A stretch of DNA of 64,000 nt from Dyadobacter sp. (GTDB lineage Bacteria > Bacteroidota > Bacteroidia > Cytophagales > Spirosomataceae): positions 124,001-188,000 of the forward strand of contig NZ_JAGIAS010000002.1 in assembly GCF_017744695.1 (NCBI RefSeq). The letters run 5' to 3'. A program made the translations under genes and the position numbers. Of the stretch, positions 36,649 through 45,691 are shown one piece after another. A model generated the notes under the pieces. It was not told where the DNA came from. It saw only the letters and a program-made list of their open reading frames with translations, and searched no databases. The stretch's first letter is position 1. Every line of letters begins with the position of its first letter.

Positions 36649-36823
36649 CCGGTATGCTACCAAAATTGTGAGTACGACACAATTAAATTATCGGTGACTT
36701 ACCGACAAGAAATTTAACAGTATCTTAAAGTAGTGAGATGCAGTCGTCTCGATCGGCCGGAGCGGAGTTGTTGTGCCGGCCCGTGGGTTAATGCTGAAAA
36801 TTTTGAGAAGGGAAACGGACCCA

Positions 36824-36901
36824 TGTCCCTGCATTTTCGCGGGACAGTGACGGTTATCGTAATACGTCTCGAATTTTCGATGCCGGTCGACGGCATCGAA
36901 A
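36824..36901. repeat. Two strong palindromes in the susC/XRE spacer
   Basis: TGTCCC (36824-36829) faces GGGACA (36841-36846) with an added GC/GC pair. TTTCGATGCCG (36875-36885) pairs perfectly with CGGCATCGAAA (36891-36901) over 5 nt. No T-run follows on either strand. The spacer 36392-36970 (579 bp) contains these, the bipartite promoter element and no gene. Confidence 0.6.
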
Positions 36902-36970
36902 CAGATATGAGGTTAAAATGGCACTTTCGAGGAGATCTTACAAATTATTGAATTTGGCAGGCCCAGTTTG

Positions 36971-37360
36971 TCACCCCTGTTTGAATTCCTGAAAAGTGCC
37001 GTCAGAATAAAAAATAAGCACTTTTTCGATCTTTTTCTCCGGCAAAACGACCGGTTTCTCCTTTACGACATTTGTTTGTGCGGGCTGAGGCGCGGGAGCT
37101 GCCTTTTTACGCGATTCTAAAACGGGTTCATTTACCGTCATGGAGGCTGTTGCCGGCAAGGGTTCGTCGTCCAGTATCCAGCTGATACCAAGATCCGGAA
37201 AGCGCTTTACAATTTTCTGCACCATATCCAGACTTGGCTTATTTCTCCCGGCAAGTATATGCGACATGCTGGATCGCTGTATACCTATTTCATCAGCGAA
37301 GAGCGACGGCGTGATATTTTTATCAATCAATATCTGTTTAATCTTGTTAGTGAGATCCAT
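36971..37360 (-). CDS. XRE-type helix-turn-helix protein
   Basis: A 129-residue protein with an N-terminal XRE HTH (residues ~5-60: PSLFADEIGIQRSSMSHILA is the helix-turn-helix). A Pro/Ala/Lys-rich linker follows, and a short C-terminal segment VLIFYSDGTFQEFKQG. This small XRE type is common in Cytophagales; its targets are unknown. It lies at the border of the SusCD locus and could regulate it, but nothing beyond proximity supports this. A canonical promoter lies immediately upstream. Confidence 0.8.
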   Translation of the reverse strand: MDLTNKIKQILIDKNITPSLFADEIGIQRSSMSHILAGRNKPSLDMVQKIVKRFPDLGISWILDDEPLPATASMTVNEPVLESRKKAAPAPQPAQTNVVKEKPVVLPEKKIEKVLIFYSDGTFQEFKQG

Positions 37361-37383
37361 ATTGTAATTTGTAAATTTTAATA

Positions 37384-37413
37384 CAAAGTTAAATAATTGG
37401 ATCGAAAAGCAAA
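37384..37413 (-). promoter_or_regulatory. Canonical promoter of the XRE gene
   Basis: Minus strand: TTTG (37413-37410), 18-bp spacer, TAACTTTG (37391-37384). The predicted start lies about 20 bases before the start codon. Confidence 0.55.
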
Positions 37414-37529
37414 TACCTAAAAAGTAAATTGACGAAATCTGTTGATTTAAATAAGTGAACTGTAATGATTTAATATATTAAACATTGATTTTAGGTATCG
37501 TATATATTTGTAAATCGTGGATTTGGGGC

Positions 37530-37562
37530 AAAAAAAAATGCGACACGAATAATTCATGCCGC
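37530..37562 (-). terminator. Intrinsic terminator after dapD
   Basis: GCGACACGAAT (37540-37550) pairs with ATTCATGCCGC (37552-37562) using two G-U pairs; on the minus strand a run of nine T follows. Confidence 0.8.
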
Positions 37563-37598
37563 ACTCAGATTGCGTTATTCGGATGGTTTCTCCGAGAA

Positions 37599-38414
37599 TT
37601 ACACCGCTACGCTATTGTCGCGAAGAGCATCGTTCAGAGAAGTTTTGAGATCCGTGCTTGGTTTGCGCTTGCCGATAATCAATGCGCAAGGCACGTGATA
37701 CGTACCTGCGGCGAACTCCTTAGGCAATGTTCCCGGGATTACAACTGAGTCCTCAGGTACATACCCTTTGTATTCCACAGGTTCGCTGCCAGTAACGTCG
37801 ATAATTTTCGAGCTGCCCGTAATTGTTACTCCTGCGCCCAAAACGGCTCTTTTTCCAACGCGAGCACCTTCTACAACGATGCAACGTGAGCCAATGAATG
37901 CACCGTCTTCAATGATTACGGGCGCTGCCTGAACCGGTTCGAGTACCCCTCCTATTCCTACGCCACCGCTCAGGTGAACGTTCTTCCCGATCTGTGCGCA
38001 GCTTCCCACGGTTGCCCAGGTGTCGACCATGGTACCTTCATCTATATAGGCGCCAATGTTTACGTATGATGGCATGAGCACTACACCTTTTGAAATATAG
38101 GCGCCATACCGCGCCACGGCCGGAGGCACTACCCTTACACCAAGTTGTTCGTAGCCGGATTTTAGTTTCATCTTATCATGGTATTCAAAAATGCCAACTT
38201 CGCTCACGTGCATTTGCTGGATTGGGAAGTAAAGAATGATCGCTTTTTTTAGCGCTTCGTTGACAGTCCATCCTCCATTAGCATTAGGCTCGGCCACGCG
38301 CAGTCTCCCTTTATCGACCTCCTCGATGATATCGCGGATAAAATTCTTTGCCGATTCTTCCTTCAATAATTCCCGGTTGGACCAGTAATTTTCAATTTGT
38401 TCAGTAAAATTCAT
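37599..38414 (-). CDS. dapD: Tetrahydrodipicolinate N-succinyltransferase
   Basis: A 271-residue enzyme that transfers succinyl from succinyl-CoA to tetrahydrodipicolinate in the lysine and meso-diaminopimelate pathway (cytoplasm). The left-handed beta-helix of hexapeptide repeats is visible from about residue 100 (GVVLMPSYVNIGAYIDEGT, WATVGSCAQIGKNVHLSGG). The active-site block GVGIGGVLEPVQAAP and GSRCIVVEGARVG are typical of DapD. Length fits the family. It is a single-gene unit divergent from gapA. Confidence 0.95.
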   Translation of the reverse strand: MNFTEQIENYWSNRELLKEESAKNFIRDIIEEVDKGRLRVAEPNANGGWTVNEALKKAIILYFPIQQMHVSEVGIFEYHDKMKLKSGYEQLGVRVVPPAVARYGAYISKGVVLMPSYVNIGAYIDEGTMVDTWATVGSCAQIGKNVHLSGGVGIGGVLEPVQAAPVIIEDGAFIGSRCIVVEGARVGKRAVLGAGVTITGSSKIIDVTGSEPVEYKGYVPEDSVVIPGTLPKEFAAGTYHVPCALIIGKRKPSTDLKTSLNDALRDNSVAV

Positions 38415-38614
38415 GTTAAAGTATAGAGTTAATGATATTCATTTATTATCCTGTAAATCAATAAGTTATAATCTGTTTCAGAATGAAACATACGAATAAA
38501 CTTACAGGTGAAAAGAGAACCCTCTCGCGAGGGAACTGTGACGCAATATTATAGGTTCTTAATGTAGAATCAAAACAAATCAAAACAGAATAAAGGCCTT
38601 CAATATACTACTCT

Positions 38615-38677
38615 AATTAGCAAATTCAAAAGTAAAAATGTTAATTCAAATCGAACAACGGTACTAATTTGCTAATT
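38615..38677. repeat. 12-bp perfect inverted repeat flanking the dapD promoter
   Basis: AATTAGCAAATT (38615-38626) is the exact reverse complement of AATTTGCTAATT (38666-38677). The two arms enclose the candidate dapD promoter, which suggests an operator pair. Confidence 0.55.
38627..38658 (-). promoter_or_regulatory. Candidate dapD promoter
   Basis: Minus strand: TTG (38658-38656), 21-bp spacer, TACTTTTG (38634-38627). The -7 element is perfect; the spacer is slightly long. Confidence 0.4.
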
Positions 38678-38788
38678 TAAATGTCTTTTTTATCATCGAA
38701 TACCTAATTTGTTATATTTCCTTTATATACTTTTCATCCGTATACATTTTTATTAATATTGCGGCTGAAATAACCAATCTACCTCGAT

Positions 38789-39802
38789 ATGTCAAAAGTA
38801 AAAGTTGCAATCAACGGATTTGGCCGCATCGGTCGTCTTGTTTACCGTCAAATCTATAACATGGAGGGCATCGATATCGTAGCCATCAACGATTTGACTA
38901 GTCCAAAAGTGTTAGCACACCTCCTCAAATACGATACTGCACAAGGACGTTTCGACGCAGATGTTAAGTCTACCGACAATTCAGTTGTCGTAAATGGCGA
39001 AAACATCGTTATCTATGCGCAACGTGATCCTTCACAAATTCCCTGGGCACAGCACGATGTTGATGTAGTTCTTGAATGTACTGGTTTCTTCACCAGCGCA
39101 GAATCTGCAAGTGCGCACATCAAGGCAGGTGCTAAAAAAGTAGTTATCTCCGCTCCTGCTACCGGCGACCTGAAAACAATCGTTTTCAATGTAAACCACA
39201 ACATCCTCGATGGTTCCGAAACCATCATCAGCGGTGCTTCTTGTACAACCAACTGCCTTGCGCCAATGGCTCAGGTATTGGAAGAGAAATTTGGTATCGT
39301 AAACGGTTTGATGACTACCATCCACGCTTACACCAACGACCAGAACACCCAGGATGCTCCACACCCGAAAGGTGATTTGAGAAGAGCGAGAGCTGCTGCT
39401 CAGAACATCGTTCCTAACAGCACTGGTGCTGCAAAAGCGATCGGTCTTGTATTGCCTTCATTGAAAGGTAAACTGGACGGTTCAGCTCAGCGTGTTCCTA
39501 CATTGACAGGTTCATTGACTGAATTGACAGTTGTTTTGGGCCGCGAAACCAGCGTAGAGGAAATCAATGCTGCTATGAAAGCTGCTGCTAATGAAAGCTA
39601 CGGCTACACAGAAGATGAAATCGTGAGCAGCGATATCATCGGTATCAGCTACGGTTCACTCTTCGACGCAACACAGACCCGCGTTCAGAAAGTAGGTGAC
39701 GTTCAGCTTGTTAGAACTGTTTCATGGTACGACAACGAAATGTCTTACGTGTCTCAGCTGGTAAGAACTGTTTACTACTTCGCTGGTTTGATCCAGAAGT
39801 AA
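38789..39802 (+). CDS. gapA: Glyceraldehyde-3-phosphate dehydrogenase, type I
   Basis: A 337-residue glycolytic enzyme converting glyceraldehyde-3-phosphate, NAD+ and phosphate to 1,3-bisphosphoglycerate. The NAD-binding start [11 protein letters not shown] is present, the catalytic Cys is in SCTTNCLAP, and the catalytic His is in the later segment. [15 protein letters not shown] is the usual C-terminal signature. Codon use is strongly biased towards a small set, as expected for a highly expressed gene. It is a single-gene unit ending at a strong terminator. Confidence 0.97.
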   Translation: MSKVKVAINGFGRIGRLVYRQIYNMEGIDIVAINDLTSPKVLAHLLKYDTAQGRFDADVKSTDNSVVVNGENIVIYAQRDPSQIPWAQHDVDVVLECTGFFTSAESASAHIKAGAKKVVISAPATGDLKTIVFNVNHNILDGSETIISGASCTTNCLAPMAQVLEEKFGIVNGLMTTIHAYTNDQNTQDAPHPKGDLRRARAAAQNIVPNSTGAAKAIGLVLPSLKGKLDGSAQRVPTLTGSLTELTVVLGRETSVEEINAAMKAAANESYGYTEDEIVSSDIIGISYGSLFDATQTRVQKVGDVQLVRTVSWYDNEMSYVSQLVRTVYYFAGLIQK

Positions 39803-39820
39803 CAACTTACTTTAATATAA

Positions 39821-39857
39821 AAAGGCCCGTTCCGGCAAATGCTGGAACGGGCCTTTT
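39821..39857. terminator. Bidirectional terminator between gapA and trmB
   Basis: AAAGGCCCGTTCC (39821-39833) pairs with GGAACGGGCCTTT (39844-39856). T-runs follow on the plus strand and, shorter, on the minus strand, so it serves both convergent genes. Confidence 0.9.
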
Positions 39858-39871
39858 GCTTTATAGCTCGT

Positions 39872-40531
39872 CTAAACCAGCTCCGCTTTAATGTACTTGA
39901 TGGTATAACCCTTCGCAGTAAAAATGCCTTCATAATGCGTCCGCACGCCGTGGTGTTCATCGAGCAAATGCGATTGATACAAGTCGTAAGTATGCTCGAC
40001 AATCCGGAAATTGGGAGCATCATCGAGCGTCTGCAAAGTATATTCGTACAGGAAATCGCTATCCGTTTTCAGAAAGAACATCCCTCCTTCTTTCAAAAAT
40101 GCCGCATATTTAGCCAGGAAACTGGGATTGGTCAGCCGATACTTCTCGTTACGGTCGCGCACCTGCGGGTCCGGATGAACGAGCCAGATCTCGCTCAACT
40201 CACCTTCTCCGAAAAATTCCTCCGAATATTGGATGCCCGCCCGGAGAAAAGCAACGTTCGATAAATTCTGCTCCGTAGCCAATGCACTGCCGCGCGCGAT
40301 CCGGTCGCCCTTGATATCGACGCCGATGAAATTCTTTTCCGGGAATTTTTTACCTAATCCAATCGTATATTCGCCCTTACCGCATGCCAGTTCCGCAACA
40401 ATCGGGCTTTCGTTATTAAAGTATAGCTTATTCCAATTGCCTTTTATTTCCGAATAAAGCGGTTTACCCGCCTGAACTACATTTTCTGCCTGCTCGCTAA
40501 ACTTGTAATGATGTAACTTTCTTCTTGCCAT
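39872..40531 (-). CDS. trmB: tRNA (guanine-N7-)-methyltransferase
   Basis: A 219-residue SAM-dependent enzyme that methylates G46 in the variable loop of tRNAs. SAM-binding motif VAELACGKGEYTIGL is followed by FIGVDIKGDRIARG and the TrmB signature EIWLVHPDPQVRDRNEKYRLT; HYEGIFTAKG is the usual C-terminal block. The gene is followed upstream by folC, 14 bases away, in one transcription unit. Confidence 0.95.
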   Translation of the reverse strand: MARRKLHHYKFSEQAENVVQAGKPLYSEIKGNWNKLYFNNESPIVAELACGKGEYTIGLGKKFPEKNFIGVDIKGDRIARGSALATEQNLSNVAFLRAGIQYSEEFFGEGELSEIWLVHPDPQVRDRNEKYRLTNPSFLAKYAAFLKEGGMFFLKTDSDFLYEYTLQTLDDAPNFRIVEHTYDLYQSHLLDEHHGVRTHYEGIFTAKGYTIKYIKAELV

Positions 40532-40545
40532 TATACTTATATGCT

Positions 40546-41847
40546 CTATAAACTTTCAATATCTGCGACTACAAAGGTACTACCACCCACGTAAATTGCG
40601 TCGTTAGGTGCCGAATCCTTTATAGCCTCTTCCAGCGCTTCGTTCACATTTCCGAAGGTCTTCCCTACCAAACCGTGTTCACGCGCTCTGGACTGCAATT
40701 CTTCGGCCTTTAACGCCCGCATATTCGAGGGTTCGCAGAAATAGTAGTCTGCATCTTTGGGAAATAGCGACAACATGGTCGAAATGTCCTTATCACCCAC
40801 AAAACCGACTACAAACCGCTTCCTTCCCTTGCAAACTGTATCGAATTGGGTCAAAGTAATAGTAAGACCGGCCGTATTGTGTGCCGTATCACAATAAACG
40901 TCAGGATTTTGACGCAACTGTTGCCAGCGTCCTTTCAACCCGGTGATGGCGCTTGCGGATTGCAGCGCCCTTCTCACTGAATCGTCGGATATTTTCCAGC
41001 CTTTTGAGATAAGCACGTCTTTGGCGGCCCATACCCCGGCAATGTTCTTCAACTGGTACGAACCCGTCAGATCCGCAACCAGGCCCTCCGAGAGCAATCT
41101 TCCGGAAGCCTTCTCTACCACATCTACGAGCATTTTACCGTCGACCAGGCCGACAAATCTGACGTCAATTGCATTGGAAGCAAACGTCAACGGCGCATTG
41201 GCCGCTTCGGCGGCGGCGGTAATCACATCACCGATCTCGGCATTCTGGTACTCACTAACTACCACCGGAACGTCGCTTTTGATAATTCCGGCCTTTTCAG
41301 CAGCGATTTTGCCCAGCGTGTCGCCCAGAAATTGCATGTGATCGAAACTGATGTTAGTGATAACCGACAATTCCGGAGTAATTACATTCGTCGAATCCAG
41401 CCTGCCACCCATACCGACTTCGATCACTGCAACATCTACACCAGCGTTCTCAAAATAGGAAAAAGCCATCGCCACAGTGACTTCAAAGAACGATGGAGAC
41501 AATCTATCAATGTTAGATTTTTGATCGACAACAAACTCAATAATGAATTCTTCGGGTACACACGTGCCATTTACACGTATGCGCTCGCGAAAGTCCTTTA
41601 AATGAGGCGAAGTATATAGCCCTACCCGGTATCCGGACGCTTGAAGAATTGCCGCCAGCATATGCGACGTACTTCCTTTGCCGTTGGTACCCGCAACATG
41701 AATGGTTGGATATTTGTCCTGCGGATCGCCCAGGGCTTTACACAACTCCCTGGTAGTATGAAGGCCCGGCTTGAAAGCACGGGCCCCGATATTCTGAAAA
41801 ACCGGTAATCTGTCGTACAGATATCCGATCGTTTCCTGATATGTCAT
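40546..41847 (-). CDS. folC: Bifunctional folylpolyglutamate synthase / dihydrofolate synthase
   Basis: A 433-residue Mur-ligase-family enzyme that adds glutamate to dihydropteroate and to folates. The ATP loop GTNGKGSTS lies at about residues 53-61. SPHLKDFRERIRVNG, the metal-binding block VEVGMGGRLDSTNVI and the later SFDHMQFLGDTL are FolC hallmarks. Length fits. It is flanked closely by the TonB-like gene (7 bases) and trmB (14 bases), so the three genes are probably co-transcribed. Confidence 0.95.
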   Translation of the reverse strand: MTYQETIGYLYDRLPVFQNIGARAFKPGLHTTRELCKALGDPQDKYPTIHVAGTNGKGSTSHMLAAILQASGYRVGLYTSPHLKDFRERIRVNGTCVPEEFIIEFVVDQKSNIDRLSPSFFEVTVAMAFSYFENAGVDVAVIEVGMGGRLDSTNVITPELSVITNISFDHMQFLGDTLGKIAAEKAGIIKSDVPVVVSEYQNAEIGDVITAAAEAANAPLTFASNAIDVRFVGLVDGKMLVDVVEKASGRLLSEGLVADLTGSYQLKNIAGVWAAKDVLISKGWKISDDSVRRALQSASAITGLKGRWQQLRQNPDVYCDTAHNTAGLTITLTQFDTVCKGRKRFVVGFVGDKDISTMLSLFPKDADYYFCEPSNMRALKAEELQSRAREHGLVGKTFGNVNEALEEAIKDSAPNDAIYVGGSTFVVADIESL

Positions 41848-41854
41848 TTAAGTA

Positions 41855-42781
41855 TTAACGTGAACGTATTTTAAAAGTGATGGTACCGATCGATTCGTCG
41901 GGTACGTTGGCTGATTTTGGCACGAAAGTGAGGTCTCTGACGGCGCTTTTATATTTATTCACTACCGCATAATCCGTAACAGTTGTGGCCTGGGTAATCA
42001 CGCTTTTGACGCGGCCGTTGCGATCAACCGTAATTTTGAATGTAATGTCGCCCGTAGCATCCGAATTATCGTCCACAACCGGTCTTCTGGACCAGCTCCA
42101 TCCTGACAGGTTAAGGCCAACATTCGTACCGCCCCCGCCGCCTTCACCTTTGTAGGTTTTGGCAAAAAGGCTGCCGGTTTTCGATCCTTTATCGCCTACG
42201 CCTTCCGCATCGTCGCCGTTATTGTTACCGCCAATGCCGGTTTTGGTGCCATTGGTGCCGTTACTTCCCGATTTGCTACCGGAAGATTTGCTGAACAAAG
42301 CATCCTTATTAACCGCTTTTTCCGGAGCCGGTTTGGTCACCGGTGCCGAGGCGTTTTCGCTACCCGTCGATTTTTTCACGTCAGTCTTCTCCGGTGCTTC
42401 TACCGGGCTCTCCACCTTCGAAGTGATCGCGGGCTTCTCAGCGACCGTTTTTGTAGGCTTTGGCGACTCTATTTTTGGGGGCGTCGGAGGCGTTGGTTTC
42501 GGTGTAGCAATCGATTTCACTTTTTTGACTTCCTCAGCGTCCGCCTTCATATTCTCCCTGACCTTGCTGTCGTTGGGTTTATTATAGGTCTGAACGTCCC
42601 CTTTTCCCACCTTGCTGGTACCATAGTTCACCTCCACGAACAACTCCATGGGTTCGACTTTCGGGAGTGACGAGCTAAGCCGGATGAAAAAGAATATGCC
42701 CAGCATGGCAGCGGTAATCCCAAAGGACCACGCCCATGATATTGCGATTCGCTGCCGGTCTTCTGCCTGTAATGTGATCAT
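41855..42781 (-). CDS. TonB-like energy-transducer protein
   Basis: A 308-residue protein with one N-terminal membrane helix (about residues 14-33). A long Pro/Lys/Ser-rich periplasmic stretch follows (KPTPPTPPKIESPKPTKT and Gly/Asn-rich repeats). The C-terminal domain of about 75 residues has the TonB-C layout (GDITFKITVDRNGRVKSV, then a helix, then TITFKI). TonB proteins span the periplasm to energise outer-membrane transporters. ExbB/ExbD are not in the window. It may instead serve an orphan envelope role, since the GNTG-type linker is unusually glycine-rich. Confidence 0.75.
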   Translation of the reverse strand: MITLQAEDRQRIAISWAWSFGITAAMLGIFFFIRLSSSLPKVEPMELFVEVNYGTSKVGKGDVQTYNKPNDSKVRENMKADAEEVKKVKSIATPKPTPPTPPKIESPKPTKTVAEKPAITSKVESPVEAPEKTDVKKSTGSENASAPVTKPAPEKAVNKDALFSKSSGSKSGSNGTNGTKTGIGGNNNGDDAEGVGDKGSKTGSLFAKTYKGEGGGGGTNVGLNLSGWSWSRRPVVDDNSDATGDITFKITVDRNGRVKSVITQATTVTDYAVVNKYKSAVRDLTFVPKSANVPDESIGTITFKIRSR

Positions 42782-42839
42782 TTATCAAAAAATGGGTTTT
42801 CTTTCGGAAAACGTAAAAGTAGTAAAAAACGTATGCAAC

Positions 42840-42865
42840 AAAAAAGGAGGCCAATGACCTCCTTT
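42840..42865 (-). terminator. Intrinsic terminator after the HU/SPOR gene
   Basis: AAAGGAGG (42843-42850) pairs with CCTCCTTT (42858-42865) over 7 nt; on the minus strand CCTCCTTTTTTG follows. Confidence 0.75.
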
Positions 42866-42887
42866 CTGTATTTCCAGGTTTAAAACC

Positions 42888-43949
42888 CTATTTTTTCTTG
42901 AAAACCCAACCGGCTTCGCCAATTACTTTTTTCAATTCGTTGGAAGCGCGGTAGGCATCCGTTTCATTGTCAAACCCATCGATGGCGACTTTCACTTTTT
43001 TGCTACGTTCGTCTCCTGGAATGATCAATGCTTTTGTAAATCCTTTTTCTGTCAGTTGGGCGAGCAAAACATTGGCTTGTTTAGTGCCCTTGAATGCGCC
43101 GGCTATCACGTAAAACTTGGCCGATGCCACTTCCGCAGGTTTTGCCACAGCCGGTAACGTAGTCGGTACGGTAGTAGCTGACTCGGTTGCGATGGCGGGT
43201 GCTGAATCCACTGGCATCGAGTCCACTTTCGCCACAACCGCTTCGGTTACCGGTGCCGGCTTAGGTGCCTGAACTTCCTCGGTCTTCACTACGGTCGTTT
43301 CAGCGTCTTCTTTGCGGCTGAACATCTCCGCGAATGGGTTCAATGTACTTTTGATATATTCATTCTCTGTGTTAACCAGAAAAAAGCTCAACCCGCAAAG
43401 CAAACCTGCAATTACGGCAGCGGCCGCCCAGCCTGTCCAGCGACGTGGCCGTGCCTCGGTTTCCAGTTCAACTACTTCAACATCGTCGCTTACGTATTGC
43501 GCCGAGTTCAACGCCGCTACCGGACGGGCCTGCGCAACAACCGCTTTGATCTTCTCGAAGCCGTACCACTCGTCTTTAAAGTACTTACCAGTGTTAGGTT
43601 CGAACACCAGCTTGCCTTCCACATTCTGCTTGAACTCGCCAATGCCTGCTATGCTGGCTTCACCGTTGATGTCAAGGCCTGATCTCAGGCGATCGGTATA
43701 ACCCTTGATATACTCCACCGCATCCGCATGCGTCACTTTCTCATGACGCGAAATGTAGTTTGCGAGCAAGCCATCATCCAGTTTCAGATACTCATTAAAC
43801 GCGAGTCTTTTGACAGGCGGTGCGAAAATACCCGAATTACCGTCATAAACCGCGGGTACCTGATGCGAGAGCAAGGCACCGAAGCCGGGAATGATCACGA
43901 ATTCGTATTCTCCTATGAGTTTCCGGATGACTGTTTCGACTGCTATCAT
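42888..43949 (-). CDS. HU-CCDC81-like / SPOR-domain membrane protein
   Basis: A 353-residue protein of three parts. Residues ~1-120 resemble the two HU-like subdomains of the bacterial HU-CCDC81 family (EFVIIPGFGALLSHQ; INGEASIAGIGEFKQN). A single membrane helix lies at 172-192. A Pro/Ala/Val-rich linker leads to a C-terminal SPOR domain (FYVIAGAFKGTKQANVLLAQL), which binds denuded peptidoglycan. The topology would put the HU-like part in the cytoplasm and SPOR in the periplasm. The role may be to link chromosome and cell wall at division, which is inference. Confidence 0.75.
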   Translation of the reverse strand: MIAVETVIRKLIGEYEFVIIPGFGALLSHQVPAVYDGNSGIFAPPVKRLAFNEYLKLDDGLLANYISRHEKVTHADAVEYIKGYTDRLRSGLDINGEASIAGIGEFKQNVEGKLVFEPNTGKYFKDEWYGFEKIKAVVAQARPVAALNSAQYVSDDVEVVELETEARPRRWTGWAAAAVIAGLLCGLSFFLVNTENEYIKSTLNPFAEMFSRKEDAETTVVKTEEVQAPKPAPVTEAVVAKVDSMPVDSAPAIATESATTVPTTLPAVAKPAEVASAKFYVIAGAFKGTKQANVLLAQLTEKGFTKALIIPGDERSKKVKVAIDGFDNETDAYRASNELKKVIGEAGWVFKKK

Positions 43950-43979
43950 GAAGCAAAGTTTGGTGTTAACTCAGCGAAG

Positions 43980-45650
43980 TTAAAAAGAAAAAGACAATCC
44001 CGCAATAAAGTTCAGGCCCTGCTGTGGGTAGTACTGATACCGCTGGTAACGTTTACCCAACACGTTATTCAGGTTCACAAAAGCAGAGAAGTTCCTGGTT
44101 AACAGGTAGTCGATTTTAAGATTCAGATCCGCGATTACCGGAAGTTTGGTCACTTCCCCGGTCTGAAAATTTTTCGCTTTCAACCCTCTCAGCATGTAAA
44201 AATCTGCCGTTACAAAGAGTTTTTTGCTGATGGTAAGGGCATTGAACCAGTTCAAAGTAAGATCGGGGCGGTGCCATGGTTCCTCCACCTTATCTACGGC
44301 GTAATCGAAGAAATTGGCTTTTAACGAGGTTTTAAACAGCTCATTGAAATTATAGCCTGCCTGTGCGGAAATCGTCAGCACCTTGGTCTTACCCGGATCG
44401 AAAATTGCCGAGAACCGCGAAGTATCCGAGAGCGAGTTGTTGTACGAGTAGAAATTCCGATAGGAAGTGTAGGCCACTTTGCCTTCGTAGTTAATGCCGG
44501 TACCGGTCTCTCCTTTGACACCCGCACTGATATCCGAAGTCTTCTCGGTATTCATCACAAGTACGTTCGGCCCCAGCCATTGGTTTTCGCTCAGCATGCT
44601 TCTCAGCGTATTTCGTACGATATCGCCATTCCAGCCCGCAAAAATGTGCACACCCGAAATAGGTGTTACATCCAGATTGACGGCAGGAAATGCCTTCGTC
44701 CGATTGATGTCCAACTGGCTATCCGTCTCGTTAACAGCGTTAATACCTGCCGAAACCGAGAACATGTCGTTCACATACTTGAACGTAGGTTTAACACGGA
44801 ACAGGTTACGGTTGTAAGTAAAGTAATCGACGCGTTGCGACACATACGCGTCGGCTTCCAGTAATGCGAAGAACGTTTCCGAAATCGGTACCGAGGCAGT
44901 GAGGTTAGTCCCCCAGTCAATTTCTGATGCATTATAGCGGTCTTTCAGGCTGTTCAGGCTGGTCTTCACGGAGTAATCCACCAGCACCGAAGCGTCGGTG
45001 TTCTCAAATCCCAGGTTAAATCCAAACTGGTTGAGCGTCTGCCGGATTGTATCACGGTCCACCACTACACCTTCCGGCTGCGGCTTGTAGCCATAGAAGT
45101 AATAGTTTTTGCGGTCAAAATTGAAGCCTGCATCGACTTTGTACTTCTCGCGGATATACTTTCCGCCAGTCTTAAAACCAGTGGCTGCATTAGCGGAATT
45201 TTTACCATCCACCGGCCCGTTGGCTGCCGAAAGATGTTTCAGCTGCACGGTATAAGCGAGGTCTTCCTTGGGTCTTCCTCCGACAAACAGCTCGCCCAGG
45301 AAACGGCCGTAGTTACCGCCGCCGGCCTTCACATAATTGTTCAGCACATCGGGCTCGTCCTTGCGGCCCTGTTCGTCCGACGAAGCGGCTACTGCCGGGG
45401 TCAGTTTCGGGGAAGCAATGTTAATCTCAGGGTCAATGATCTGGTAAGACACCTTCTTTTTCCCGGTCTCGCCCTTCACCGGCTGCACTTTATCGAAAAC
45501 CCGGTCGGCCGGGGCAAATTCTATGCTTTTGTCCTTTAAGATTTCGTATGTCTGACTTTCAATCTCTCCTTTTTGCGCGACCGCGAACTGGGTAGAGAAG
45601 CCCAACGCCAGCAAAAACAGGGAGGAACGTAATATCTTGGAATGCGTCAT
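43980..45650 (-). CDS. Outer-membrane beta-barrel protein (TonB-receptor-like, no plug)
   Basis: A 556-residue exported protein with a clear signal peptide (ends FAVAQ). The body is a series of amphipathic strands typical of an outer-membrane barrel, ending in GLSFSF. There is no recognisable TonB plug or carboxypeptidase-like domain, and the length is short for a TonB-dependent receptor. The last ~100 residues resemble the end of such receptors (NLNNVLGKRYQRYQYYP). It follows the giant TPR gene by 41 bases on the same strand, so the two probably act together in the envelope. Confidence 0.75.
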   Translation of the reverse strand: MTHSKILRSSLFLLALGFSTQFAVAQKGEIESQTYEILKDKSIEFAPADRVFDKVQPVKGETGKKKVSYQIIDPEINIASPKLTPAVAASSDEQGRKDEPDVLNNYVKAGGGNYGRFLGELFVGGRPKEDLAYTVQLKHLSAANGPVDGKNSANAATGFKTGGKYIREKYKVDAGFNFDRKNYYFYGYKPQPEGVVVDRDTIRQTLNQFGFNLGFENTDASVLVDYSVKTSLNSLKDRYNASEIDWGTNLTASVPISETFFALLEADAYVSQRVDYFTYNRNLFRVKPTFKYVNDMFSVSAGINAVNETDSQLDINRTKAFPAVNLDVTPISGVHIFAGWNGDIVRNTLRSMLSENQWLGPNVLVMNTEKTSDISAGVKGETGTGINYEGKVAYTSYRNFYSYNNSLSDTSRFSAIFDPGKTKVLTISAQAGYNFNELFKTSLKANFFDYAVDKVEEPWHRPDLTLNWFNALTISKKLFVTADFYMLRGLKAKNFQTGEVTKLPVIADLNLKIDYLLTRNFSAFVNLNNVLGKRYQRYQYYPQQGLNFIAGLSFSF

Positions 45651-45691
45651 GGTAACGGGTTTTTCTGTTTAATGAAACCGTAATTCACGGG

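Larger units (their letters stand above)
38415..38788. other. Divergent dapD / gapA intergenic region
   Basis: This 374-bp AT-rich spacer contains a minus-strand promoter for dapD enclosed by a perfect inverted repeat, and a short CCCTC-TCGC-GAGGG hairpin near 38519. A gapA promoter is not clear: TTTG near 38708 with TACTTTTC some 17 bp later is only a partial match. No gene is seen. Confidence 0.5.

Noticed and set aside
36733..36951. Open frame on the plus strand upstream of the XRE gene
   Set aside because: Its sequence spans the perfect palindromes, has no family resemblance and no promoter; it is likely chance.
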